64,000 bases of DNA from Pseudomonas sp. SCA2728.1_7 (GCF_018138145.1 NZ_CP073104.1:992001-1056000); one strand, 5' to 3'; shown: positions 17,772 through 25,228, counted from the first letter of the stretch. The notes: a model not told the origin generated them from the sequence alone. Program-made: numbers and translations.

Positions 17772-18740
17772 GTGAGGCCATTTAGATATTTTATTATCGC
17801 GACATTTTTAACAAGTGCCACACTTACTTTTGCGTCGCAGCCAGCGCACGAAGTATCTGCAGGCATTATTTTATATAATCAGCTAAAGCTTGATGCAGCC
17901 TTTCCTGTATTAGAAAAAGAAGCGCAAGCTGGAAACGTGGAATCGCAATACTACCTAGGCGAAGCGCTAAGAAAGCGAAACCGATACATGACGCCCGAAG
18001 CACAGCACTGGTATGAAACGGCTGCGATGAATGGTTCCATATACGCGATGATTCAGCTAGGCCGTAAAAATTCGGATTTGTGCAAGATAATGGATAACTG
18101 CCCTGCCAGTTCCAAAAGTCCTGCTCAGTGGTTTGCGTATGCCAAAGAACTAGCGTTGGCAAAAGCGAACAGCGGTGACGCTGAGTCTCTATTCTTGATG
18201 TATGAAATAACTTTGAATGACGAATGGCTTGAAAAGTCAGCAAACGCTGGTTACCCACTTGCGCAGTATTGGATGGCGGTGAGTAAGCGGCAGGGGAAGG
18301 GATTCTTTTTTATCCCTGGGAAACGCGACGAATCGGTCCGAAATTGGTTAAGGCTTTCGTCAGAGGGTGGATACCCTAAAGCGATGAATAACTATCTGGA
18401 AATTCTTTACAGGGACGGCGACATGCAGGCTGTCCATCATTGGCTAAAAATTGCAGCTGAAACTGGCGAGCAAGATGCTATGAGCAACTATGGTGCTTAC
18501 ATTTCGCATACGCCAGATAAAATTGGCTACCCACTGAATCTAGTCGAAGGCTATGCGATGTTCTATCTAATGAAAGACTTGAATGATGCCGGAGGCATTC
18601 AAGATTATGTTGACCGGAAGATAGAAAAAATTGCTGAGAAGATGACACCCGAGCAAATCGAGCAATCAAAAGTTTTCGCAAAACAGTGGAAAGACACTCA
18701 CCCACCCCTCTCATTTTTCCCTGACAAACTAGGAGATTGA
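17772..18740 (+). CDS. Sel1-repeat exported protein, paralogue 7
   Basis: A 322-residue protein starting at the GTG at 17772, with signal peptide RPFRYFIIATFLTSATLTFA. It then has Sel1-type repeats (AQAGNVESQYYLGEALRKR, WYETAAMNGSIYAMIQLG), the cysteine pair in DLCKIMDNCPAS and the tail THPPLSFFPDKLGD. The short spacer before it (GGATATTAACGCCAGTGAGGC) also precedes paralogue 5, so a two-gene block seems to have been copied. It is the last gene of the array; composition returns to normal soon after. Confidence 0.85.
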   Translation: MRPFRYFIIATFLTSATLTFASQPAHEVSAGIILYNQLKLDAAFPVLEKEAQAGNVESQYYLGEALRKRNRYMTPEAQHWYETAAMNGSIYAMIQLGRKNSDLCKIMDNCPASSKSPAQWFAYAKELALAKANSGDAESLFLMYEITLNDEWLEKSANAGYPLAQYWMAVSKRQGKGFFFIPGKRDESVRNWLRLSSEGGYPKAMNNYLEILYRDGDMQAVHHWLKIAAETGEQDAMSNYGAYISHTPDKIGYPLNLVEGYAMFYLMKDLNDAGGIQDYVDRKIEKIAEKMTPEQIEQSKVFAKQWKDTHPPLSFFPDKLGD

Positions 18741-18848
18741 CCGCAGCCCCAGCGGTTAGTCGCACAACACCCCGCTTGCATTAACCGGCAGCAAGTGAAT
18801 CAGCCCGCGTAAATTCAGCTGTTCACCCCTGCCGTTTTCACTAGCCCA

Positions 18849-19145
18849 TCAAACCGGCGCCTTCCAACTCAACATCTGCTGCTGCGCCACCTGCAGCAAA
18901 TCATTGCCATCCTGCGTCAGCAGGTAAAGCGCATGGGTGATGTGTGGAATGTCTTGCACGTCGGCGTGTTTGAAGCACAGGCAATGCAGGGTTTCGAGCA
19001 GGTCAGCGGCGGCGCGGATGCGCTGGACGGCGGCTTCGAGGATGTCTTTCGGGTTGGCTTGGGTGTCGATGAGCAGGGTCGGGGTTTCGGTGACGTTGCT
19101 GCTGAGGGGGAGATAGCGGTTTTGTAGCAGTTTAATTATTGGCAT
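18849..19145 (-). CDS. Small hypothetical protein, possibly DUF3077/DUF6124-like
   Basis: This 98-residue cytoplasmic protein has the central segment PKDILEAAVQRIRAAADLLETLHCL followed by HITHALYLLTQDGNDLLQVA. The helical pattern resembles the short Pseudomonas-specific DUF3077/DUF6124 proteins, which have no known function; this is recalled resemblance rather than a search. It converges with the Sel1 array, and a long leader of unusual sequence lies upstream. Confidence 0.65.
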   Translation of the reverse strand: MPIIKLLQNRYLPLSSNVTETPTLLIDTQANPKDILEAAVQRIRAAADLLETLHCLCFKHADVQDIPHITHALYLLTQDGNDLLQVAQQQMLSWKAPV

Positions 19146-19560
19146 TTTGATTACTCAACTGTATTAGAAGGTAACCGCCATAGCCGTGACCAAACGGTGG
19201 GAGGCGGCCGTGTACAGGCTTGGTCAACCGAGAACAGTTCAAACTCAGCTCGCCCGAAGGCGTCCTGCACACAGCCGCCACAGCAATGCACTTCACGGAT
19301 CGTGAAATCCGAGCGATGCAAATGATGGCACATATGCAATGAACTTTTCTCAGGTGACCAAACCCGAACCACTGATTTTGCAGCGGCAACCGACAATAAC
19401 CGCCCCGCTCCAGCCGCCGAAAGCAGACAAGGCACCAGCCTTTGTAGGAATTCGCCAAACATCCCGAAGAAAACCACCCCACTCCCTGACAGCCGGCGTT
19501 CAGCTTGGTTAACCATCCCTTAACGCCGTGGTCAAAAACTCTACTGAACCGCACGCCCTC
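19146..19560 (-). ncRNA. Possible structured leader upstream of the 98-residue gene
   Basis: No convincing gene covers this 490-base gap. Read on the minus strand it ends in CACGGCTATGGCGGTTACC about 15-40 bases before the 98-residue gene. I recall similar blocks before small genes of this type in other Pseudomonas genomes, which suggests a conserved leader rather than protein. Two overlapping minus-strand open frames exist, but neither has family-like composition or a ribosome-binding site. Boundaries are approximate. Confidence 0.3.
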
Positions 19561-19640
19561 AGCCGCTTTGGCTGTTGCCCAGTGCGGCAGGTTCGGCTGA
19601 ATCGCGCCGAACGCTAGAACCGCCACTCGGGAGTCCTTTC

Positions 19641-19910
19641 ATGAACATTCGTCCTTTATTGCTCACCGCCGCCCTCGCCTCCACCGCGTTTGCCGGGCTG
19701 GCACAGGCCAATGACACTTCCGCCACGTCCAAAGCCGTGCCGTATGAGTACGGCATGCCGCTGCATGTGGCCAAAGTGGTGTCGTTGACCGAGCCGCCAA
19801 CGCAACTGTGCAAAGTGGTCACGGCCGATATGAAGTACATCGACAATGCCGGTAAGCCCGAGGAAATCAGCTACCGGAAATTGTCTGACGCGTGCAACTT
19901 CCAGAACTGA
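19641..19910 (+). CDS. DUF2790 family small periplasmic protein
   Basis: An 89-residue exported protein. The ATG at 19641 follows GGGAGTCC at good spacing; the signal peptide ends at LAQA-ND. The mature part, with VPYEYGMPLHVAKVVSLTEPP and a cysteine pair (LCKVV and ACNFQN), matches the Pseudomonas DUF2790 family, whose role is unknown but is often tied to metal or envelope stress. It stands alone. Confidence 0.8.
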   Translation: MNIRPLLLTAALASTAFAGLAQANDTSATSKAVPYEYGMPLHVAKVVSLTEPPTQLCKVVTADMKYIDNAGKPEEISYRKLSDACNFQN

Positions 19911-19999
19911 CAGAAACGTCTGATTTGCGGGTTTGCGGTAGGCGTGGGGTGTTTCGGCGGTTATGCTCGGAGCCCTCCTCACTGCCGCAAGGATTCGCC

Positions 20000-20398
20000 A
20001 TGCAGTTGTCGTTTCGCACGTTGTCGGGCTTCACGTGTTCGTTGTGTTTTTTGCTGGCACTGGCCTGGGGCATTTTCCCGGAGAGGCTGCTGGCGATCTG
20101 GAGCATCGAGTACTCCGACGCTGCCGGGTTTGTCGCGCGGCGCAGTGCGGTGCTGTTTGCGGCGTTGGGGGTGATGTTTTATCTGGTGCGCAATGCGCCG
20201 CCGTCGCTGGGGCGCAATGCGCTGAGCAACGGGTTTATCGTCGGTTGTTTTGGTTTGGCGGTGCTGGGCTTTGCGGAATGGCTCAACGGTCATGCCGGCC
20301 CCGGCATTTTGCTCGCGGTGCTGGTCGAGTTCGCGCTGGGCCTTGGTTTTGTGCAGGCCCGGCGCGTGACGGTCGAACTGGGTGAAACGGTGCGTTAG
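20000..20398 (+). CDS. Small four-helix inner-membrane protein
   Basis: The 132-residue protein has about four hydrophobic helices (CSLCFLLALAWGIF, AVLFAALGVMFYLV, GFIVGCFGLAVLGFAEW, GILLAVLVEFALGLGF). The start at 20000 follows AAGGATT with six-base spacing. I do not recognise a named family. Its 3' end overlaps the converging DUF1652 gene by four bases. Confidence 0.75.
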   Translation: MQLSFRTLSGFTCSLCFLLALAWGIFPERLLAIWSIEYSDAAGFVARRSAVLFAALGVMFYLVRNAPPSLGRNALSNGFIVGCFGLAVLGFAEWLNGHAGPGILLAVLVEFALGLGFVQARRVTVELGETVR

Positions 20399-20664
20399 AC
20401 GACTCTGGAGCGTGGGCTGTAGTGATGTTGCACAGTTTGCTGGTTCAGATCCGATCGCAGCCCGGCGATCAGTTCGTTGATTTCACGACAGCCATTGAGG
20501 TGGCTGGCGTCGATGCCACTGACCAGCAGATCGACTTGATCGGTCTGGTGATCGCCGAAAACCTTGACGGTCATCGACAAGTCCGGCGACAGCGTGCACT
20601 GGCAGCGTTTCGGCAGAAAACTGCTTTCAATGATATTGCGTAGTTCCAACGCAGACAGAAACAT
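20395..20664 (-). CDS. DUF1652 family small protein
   Basis: The 89-residue product begins MFLSALELRNIIESSFLPKRC, with CTLSPDLSMTVKVFGD and GIDASHLNGCREINELIAGLR. This is the pattern of the Pseudomonas-specific DUF1652 family of cytoplasmic proteins of unknown function. GTAAGGAGAGGG lies just upstream on its strand and serves as ribosome-binding site. Confidence 0.82.
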   Translation of the reverse strand: MFLSALELRNIIESSFLPKRCQCTLSPDLSMTVKVFGDHQTDQVDLLVSGIDASHLNGCREINELIAGLRSDLNQQTVQHHYSPRSRVV

Positions 20665-21031
20665 GGCGAAACCCTCTCCTTACTGTGAGATGCCAATCAA
20701 GTATTCACGCTGACCGTTGCTGCCCCTGCACGGGTGTGTCCCCGCTGTTTCCCTGGTGCGACAAGCGGTGGTACTGCGAAATGCCCATTGGAGTGTAGGC
20801 GCCCAAGGCCGGTGCGCCGCACTGAAAAGACGCATAAAGCGTGCCTTTCATCGGTTCATTTTCACCCTCATGAAATCAAGCACTTGGCGGCGGCGCCAGT
20901 ATTTGGCTACTTGCAAATTGCAAGAATGGCCTCGGCGGGTACTGCAATTTGCAACTCGACGCTGGTTTGCAATCACGGCCCATGACGGTAAGAATGCCCG
21001 TTATCCACCCTACACCCGCACGGAGGCTTCC
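20665..21031. other. Intergenic region before ecotin
   Basis: This 367-base gap holds the promoter side of the DUF1652 gene on the left, the TTGCAA boxes described separately on the right, and a CGGAGG ribosome-binding site just before the ecotin gene. An in-frame extension of ecotin upstream into this gap is not credible as coding sequence. Confidence 0.5.
20910..20972. promoter_or_regulatory. Cluster of TTGCAA boxes, candidate operator
   Basis: Within 63 bases there are four TTGCAA hexamers (20911, 20918, 20949, 20967). The first two form CTTGCAAATTGCAAG, and TGCAATTTGCA follows as its inverse. The cluster starts about 120 bases before the ecotin start. The bound protein is unknown. Confidence 0.45.
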
Positions 21032-21517
21032 ATGGGTTCTTTCCGCGTTTACGCGACCACCGGGCTGTTCATCGCCAGCCTGTCCACCCTCGCCCACGCC
21101 GCCAAACTTGAAGACGTCGCGCCGTACCCGAAGGCTGAAGCCGGGTTCACCCGCCAGGTCATTCACTTGCCCAAGCAAGAGCAGGAAGAGAACTTCCAGG
21201 TGGAAATCCTCGCCGGCAAAACTCTGGAAGTGGATTGCAACCGCCAGCGTTTGGGCGGTGTTCTCGATGAGAAGAATCTTGAAGGTTGGGGTTATCCGTT
21301 CTATCGCCTGGAAAAAGTCATTGGGCCGATGAGCACGATGATGGCCTGCCCGCCCGGCAGCCAGAAGAAGCGCGCGTTCGTGCCGGTCGTCGGTGACGGT
21401 TTCATGCTGCGGTACAACAGCAAGTTGCCGGTCGTGATATACGCGCCGTCGGACGTCGAAGTGCGCTATCGCATCTGGTCGGCCTCGGACAAAGTCGGTA
21501 CCGCCCTGCAGGAATAA
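21032..21517 (+). CDS. eco: Ecotin, periplasmic serine protease inhibitor
   Basis: A 161-residue protein with a 23-residue signal peptide ending AHA. Ecotin dimers block trypsin-like and elastase-like proteases, including host neutrophil elastase. The reactive loop STMMACP (101-107) carries the P1 methionine at 103, exactly as in the E. coli protein. Further family motifs are [28 protein letters not shown] and [10 protein letters not shown]. The conserved cysteine pair (69 and 106) is present. The start at 21032 follows CGGAGG. Confidence 0.95.
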   Translation: MGSFRVYATTGLFIASLSTLAHAAKLEDVAPYPKAEAGFTRQVIHLPKQEQEENFQVEILAGKTLEVDCNRQRLGGVLDEKNLEGWGYPFYRLEKVIGPMSTMMACPPGSQKKRAFVPVVGDGFMLRYNSKLPVVIYAPSDVEVRYRIWSASDKVGTALQE

Positions 21518-21538
21518 CCCGAACAAGGAGTGCGTCGT

Positions 21539-21844
21539 TTGATTACCTGCCACGTCCGATATGTCATTGATCCCTACCAATTGCCCGAGTTCGAGGCCTA
21601 TGCCAAGGCCTGGCTCGGCATCGTCGAGCGCTTGGGCGGCACTCATCACGGCTACTTTTTGCCGTCCGAGGGCGCGAGCAACATCGCTTATTGCCTGTTC
21701 AGTTTTCCGTCACTGGCGGATTACGAAAGCTATCGGCACATCGCGATGACCGATCCGGAAAGCACCGCACTGGTGGCCAGTCTGGTCGAGAAGAAGTTCA
21801 TCGTCAGCTACGAGCGCAGCTTCCTGCGCCCTTTGCTGCCGTAA
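21539..21844 (+). CDS. NIPSNAP family protein
   Basis: This 101-residue ferredoxin-like-fold protein starts at a TTG, eight bases after AAGGAG; the GTG nine bases upstream overlaps that site and is less likely. ITCHVRYVIDPYQLPEFEAYAK, GTHHGYFLPSEGAS and SYERSFLRPLLP are characteristic of the bacterial NIPSNAP group. Its biochemical role is unknown. It follows ecotin by 21 bases, so the two may be cotranscribed. Confidence 0.85.
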   Translation: MITCHVRYVIDPYQLPEFEAYAKAWLGIVERLGGTHHGYFLPSEGASNIAYCLFSFPSLADYESYRHIAMTDPESTALVASLVEKKFIVSYERSFLRPLLP

Positions 21845-21850
21845 ACCGCT

Positions 21851-22864
21851 TCACGCCGAGACGCCGTACACCGCGGCGCGCTCGGCGACGTGACGCAGGC
21901 TGTCAAAGTTGATATTGGCGCCCGAGTCGATTGCCACGAATGTCTGCTCGCGCACCCCGGTTTGCGCTACGTATTGCTTGATTCCCGCCACGGCCAAGGC
22001 GCCGGACGGTTCGGTGATCGAGCGGGTATCGTCGTAGATATTCTTGATCGCTGCGCAGAGGTCGTCATTGCTGACGGTGATCACTTCGTCGACGCAGAAA
22101 CGGCAAACCTCAAACCCGAACGCACCGATCTGCGCTACTGCCACACCATCGGCGAACGTCCCCACATTGGGCAGCACGACACGCTGATCGGCTTCCAGCG
22201 CGGCCTTCAGACACGCTGAATGTTCCGATTCAACGCCGATGATCCGCACTTCCGGGCGCAGGTATTTGACGTACGCCGCGATGCCGGCGATCAGACCACC
22301 GCCGCCCACCGGGATGAAGATCGCATCCAGGGTACCTTGATGCTGGCGGAGGATTTCCATTGCCACGGTGCCCTGCCCCGCGATCACCTCCGGGTCATCG
22401 AACGGAGACACGAAGGTGCGCCCGCTCTGTTCCGCCAGTTGCAGCGCATGGGCCAGTGCGAACGGGAAACTCTCGCCGTGCAGCAACGCTTCAGCGCCGC
22501 GACTGCGCACACCCAGCACTTTCAGTTCCGGCGTTGTCGCCGGCATGACAATGGTCGCCGCAATCCCTAGCTCGCGAGCTGCCAGCGCCACGCCTTGCGC
22601 GTGATTGCCGGCCGATGCGGTGATTACCCCGCGCGCCTTTTGCTCGTCACTGAGTTGCACCAGTTTGTTGTAGGCGCCACGGATCTTGAAGGAGAACGTC
22701 GGTTGCAGGTCTTCACGCTTGAGCAGAATCCGGTTGCCCAGCGCATCCGACAGCGCCGGCGCCGCTTGCAAAGGCGTGCGCACCGCGAGGTCGTACACCG
22801 GCGCGGCGAGGATCTTTTTCACGTAGTGCTCAAGCAGGGTTTGCTGATCGTATGTGTAGCTCAT
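21851..22864 (-). CDS. ilvA: Threonine dehydratase, catalytic domain only
   Basis: A 337-residue PLP enzyme converting threonine to 2-oxobutyrate and ammonia. FSFKIRGAYNK carries the PLP lysine (Lys60); SAGNHAQGVA and GGGGLIAGIAAY bind cofactor and substrate; YDDTRSITEPSGA follows. The full IlvA of about 504 residues has two C-terminal ACT domains for isoleucine feedback, and these are absent. The ATG at 22864 is six bases after AAGGAG. P. aeruginosa has such a short second copy (ilvA2), so this may be the equivalent. Upstream lie a REP and a predicted Ile/Thr attenuator, which suggests biosynthetic regulation at the RNA level. Confidence 0.88.
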   Translation of the reverse strand: MSYTYDQQTLLEHYVKKILAAPVYDLAVRTPLQAAPALSDALGNRILLKREDLQPTFSFKIRGAYNKLVQLSDEQKARGVITASAGNHAQGVALAARELGIAATIVMPATTPELKVLGVRSRGAEALLHGESFPFALAHALQLAEQSGRTFVSPFDDPEVIAGQGTVAMEILRQHQGTLDAIFIPVGGGGLIAGIAAYVKYLRPEVRIIGVESEHSACLKAALEADQRVVLPNVGTFADGVAVAQIGAFGFEVCRFCVDEVITVSNDDLCAAIKNIYDDTRSITEPSGALAVAGIKQYVAQTGVREQTFVAIDSGANINFDSLRHVAERAAVYGVSA

Positions 22865-22895
22865 GAACATCTCCTTGGCAGAATTCACACGGTCC

Positions 22896-22988
22896 CTGTA
22901 GGAGTTGCCGGAGGCTGCGAACTTTTGACTTTGGTTTTTCTAAATCAAAAACAAGATCAAAAGATCGCAGCCTTCGGCAGCTCCTACA
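22896..22988. repeat. Inverted REP variant in the ilvA leader
   Basis: CTGTAGGAGTTGCCGGAGGC and its inverse GCCTTCGGCAGCTCCTACA pair over 93 bases. This REP class (CTGCCGAAGGCTGCGATCTTT) differs from the CTGCTCGCGA class elsewhere in the window. It lies between the attenuator terminator and the ilvA start, inside the predicted mRNA leader. Confidence 0.8.
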
Positions 22989-23023
22989 TGAGCCACATTT
23001 CAAAAACCCCGGAGACAGAAAGT

Positions 23024-23047
23024 AAAAACCCGCCTCTAGGGCGGGTT
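23024..23047 (-). terminator. Attenuator terminator of ilvA
   Basis: On the minus strand AACCCGCC, a five-base loop, and GGCGGGTT form an eight-pair stem followed by a T run. It lies 19 bases after the leader-peptide stop. The 5' arm can instead pair with GGCGGG at 23075-23070, giving an antiterminator. Confidence 0.75.
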
Positions 23048-23065
23048 GGGTGCTGCAGTCGTGAG

Positions 23066-23131
23066 CTAGCCCGCCAAATGAGGAATGGCGGTAATAATCA
23101 TTGGCTGGCAGCGCGATACAGTCGAAGTCAT
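23066..23131 (-). CDS. Putative Ile/Thr-rich leader peptide of ilvA
   Basis: A 21-residue frame, ATG at 23131 to TAG at 23066, reads MTSTVSRCQPMIITAI then PHLAG. It carries three Ile (two adjacent), three Thr, one Val and one Leu, the amino acids linked to isoleucine synthesis. The Ile-Ile codons lie directly before ACCGCC (23092-23087), which can pair with GGCGG downstream as a pause hairpin. A ribosome stalled there would free the antiterminator. There is no ribosome-binding site, but the predicted promoter would start the RNA only about three bases before the ATG. Confidence 0.65.
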   Translation of the reverse strand: MTSTVSRCQPMIITAIPHLAG

Positions 23132-23140
23132 GGGCTGGAA

Positions 23141-23168
23141 ATTAGCCTGCGCGCTACTGGCAAGTCAA
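23141..23168 (-). promoter_or_regulatory. Predicted sigma-70 promoter of the ilvA leader
   Basis: On the minus strand TTGACT (23168-23163) and GCTAAT (23146-23141) are 16 bases apart, a fair -35/-10 pair. Transcription would begin near 23134, about three bases before the leader ATG. Confidence 0.55.
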
Positions 23169-23230
23169 TGGCCAATTTTTGCCGGCGGCGTTAGTCTGGC
23201 GACTCTCTCATCACACCAAGGAAGGAATGC

Positions 23231-23569
23231 ATGATGGCTATCGCCCTGCCCCTCACGGCTCTGCTCGCTTTTAGCGGTTACACCGTTTCGGTGATGCTCC
23301 AGGCTGAACAGTCATTGATCGACTTCGGCATCAGCCTGATGTCGCGGCCCGATACTGCGCAGGTGGTGATTGATCTGTATCTGCTGGCCACGCTGGCGGG
23401 TATCTGGATGGTCAAGGATGCCCGGTCGCGTGGGCAGTCGGTTTGGTCGGTGCTGCCGTATTTGTTGTTGACGGCGGTTTTCGTATCGGTTGGGCCGTTG
23501 TTGTATCTGGTGGTGCGCGGGGTTCGCGAACGCCGGAAATTGGTGGAAAAGTGCAATCAGATAGTATGA
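23231..23569 (+). CDS. Small integral membrane protein, DUF2834-like
   Basis: 112 residues with three hydrophobic helices (ALPLTALLAFSGYTVSVML, VVIDLYLLATLAGIWMV, VLPYLLLTAVFVSVGPLLYLVV) and a basic C-terminus. The layout, with WMVKDARSRG between helices two and three, resembles DUF2834 membrane proteins. Two adjacent ATGs exist; the second, at 23234, is better spaced from AAGGA. Function unknown. Confidence 0.7.
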   Translation: MMAIALPLTALLAFSGYTVSVMLQAEQSLIDFGISLMSRPDTAQVVIDLYLLATLAGIWMVKDARSRGQSVWSVLPYLLLTAVFVSVGPLLYLVVRGVRERRKLVEKCNQIV

Positions 23570-23582
23570 ACACCTGAAACCC

Positions 23583-23672
23583 CTGTAGGAGTGAGCCTGC
23601 TCGCGATAGCGGAGTGTCAGCCAAAAATGAGGTGACTGACACTCCGCTATCGCGAGCAGGCTCACTCCTACA
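23583..23672. repeat. REP doublet (REPIN)
   Basis: CTGTAGGAGTGAGCCTGCTC and its inverse lie 90 bases end to end. The pairing extends inward through CGCGATAGCGGAGTGTCAG, an unusually long perfect stem. It lies between two converging genes. Confidence 0.9.
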
Positions 23673-23689
23673 CTGGAATGTCGTGGGAT

Positions 23690-24463
23690 TCAGCCTTTTT
23701 TTACAGCGACGAACGCCGCCGTTTCATACGGCACTGTCACCACATCCCTGCCGCGTAACTCAGGCTCGGCGGCAATCAACGCACCAATCTGCTCATCAAC
23801 CTTCGCCCGCTGCCCCTCCGGCAGCGCGGCGATGAAACTGGTCGAGCGCACGCGGTTGAAGATCACGTCTTCCGGCGAGCCGGTATGGCTGTGGTGAAAC
23901 CGTTCAACCTGCAGAGGCGCGAACGCCGGGTGCGGAAACGCTGTGCGCCAGACGCCGGTGTAATAGCGTGGCGTGTCAGCCTCCAGCGCATTGACGATGG
24001 CGTCCAGTTTCGGCACCCAACTGACCTGGGTGTCGCGCAGATTCCAGATCAACCCCAACTGGCCACCGGGTTTGAGCACCCGGGCGATTTCGCTCAGTGC
24101 CTCGGTGCTGGCGAACCAGTGAAACGCTTGCGCGCAAATCACCACATCGACTGAGGCGTCCGGCAACGGCAGATCGGTCGCGGTGCCGCTCACGGCTAGC
24201 ACGTCAGGCCAGGCGTCCGAGAGCTTTTCCAGCATTTGCGCCACCGGTTCAACGGCGATCACTTGCGCACCGGTCGCCACCAGACGTCCGGTGAACTTGC
24301 CGGTACCGGCGCCCAGATCGATCACGGTCTTGTGCCCATCCAGACCCAGTGTCGCGGTCAACCACTCACTGCCCTGCGGCGGATAGTCCGGCCGCCCTTT
24401 GACGTAAGTCTCGGCAGCGGTTTTATAACCGGCAGCGGCTGAATGATGGACGTGGTCGGTCAT
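23690..24463 (-). CDS. Class I SAM-dependent methyltransferase
   Basis: A 257-residue cytoplasmic enzyme of the Methyltransf_11 type. The S-adenosylmethionine site VIDLGAGTGKFTGRL is near residue 47, followed by VIAVEPVAQMLEKL and LPLPDASVDVVICAQAFHWF. The last motif, with a His-Trp after the acidic strand, is common in small-molecule methyltransferases of the YcgJ/UbiE type. The start at 24463 follows AAGGAGC. The substrate cannot be told. Confidence 0.88.
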   Translation of the reverse strand: MTDHVHHSAAAGYKTAAETYVKGRPDYPPQGSEWLTATLGLDGHKTVIDLGAGTGKFTGRLVATGAQVIAVEPVAQMLEKLSDAWPDVLAVSGTATDLPLPDASVDVVICAQAFHWFASTEALSEIARVLKPGGQLGLIWNLRDTQVSWVPKLDAIVNALEADTPRYYTGVWRTAFPHPAFAPLQVERFHHSHTGSPEDVIFNRVRSTSFIAALPEGQRAKVDEQIGALIAAEPELRGRDVVTVPYETAAFVAVKKG

Positions 24464-24622
24464 GGCAACGCTCCTTACGGCAAAACATCGGATCGACGGC
24501 AGACGCTGACGAGCATAGCGCTTGAATTTACGCTGAACTTGAACAGTCACTGATAAAGCAATGAATAAAAATTCACCCTGTGGTGTTCAAAGTGAAACAT
24601 AAGCCCCTGTGGAGCCTTGCCC

Positions 24623-25156
24623 ATGACTATCCGTTCCGTTATGTTCGCCGCCCCGTTGCTGCTGGTCGCGGCGATGTCCAGCCAGTTGGCCTTGGCCAAT
24701 GGTGATGAAGAAGCACCGGTGCAGAAACCCGAATGCCCGAAAGGACAGGTCTGGGACAGCAAAACGCAAAAGTGCGTGATGCAAGTCAGCAAAGCACTTT
24801 CAGATGCCGACCGTACCGATTATGCCTATCGCCTCGCCAAGGTCGGTCGCTACGAAGAAGCTTTGGCACTGCTCGATACGCTCAAGCAACCGAACACCGC
24901 CAAGGCGCTCAACTATCGCGGATACGCCACGCGCAAACTGGGGCGCACCGACGAGGGCATCGGTTATTACCTGCAATCGCTGAAGCTTGATCCGCAGTAC
25001 GCGCAAGTGCGCGAATATCTCGGCGAAGCCTATGTGATCAAAGGCCGCGTCGATCTGGCGCAGGAACAGTTGCAGCAGATCAAATCGATTTGCGGTATGT
25101 CCTGCGAGGAATACCAGGATCTGGCCGAAGCCATCAACGATTCATCGAAAACCTGA
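24623..25156 (+). CDS. Exported TPR-repeat protein
   Basis: 177 residues with a signal peptide ending LALA-NG. A small cysteine motif (CPKGQVWDSKTQKC) is followed by about three tetratricopeptide repeats (AYRLAKVGRYEEALALLDTL, ALNYRGYATRKLGRTDEGIGYY, REYLGEAYVIKGRVDLAQEQL). A further Cys pair, CGMSC, is near the end. It is probably a periplasmic scaffold. A sigma/anti-sigma pair begins just downstream and may share its transcript. Confidence 0.82.
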   Translation: MTIRSVMFAAPLLLVAAMSSQLALANGDEEAPVQKPECPKGQVWDSKTQKCVMQVSKALSDADRTDYAYRLAKVGRYEEALALLDTLKQPNTAKALNYRGYATRKLGRTDEGIGYYLQSLKLDPQYAQVREYLGEAYVIKGRVDLAQEQLQQIKSICGMSCEEYQDLAEAINDSSKT

Positions 25157-25228
25157 GCACTTATAAGGGCCGCCATCATCGTCAACGATCAGGCATTCAC
25201 AGCAGAACTCGGACAGCATCTGGCGCGA

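Noticed and set aside
20905..20965. Possible sigma-54 promoter near the TTGCAA boxes
   Set aside because: The GG and GC elements are not at the required spacing in any alignment tried.
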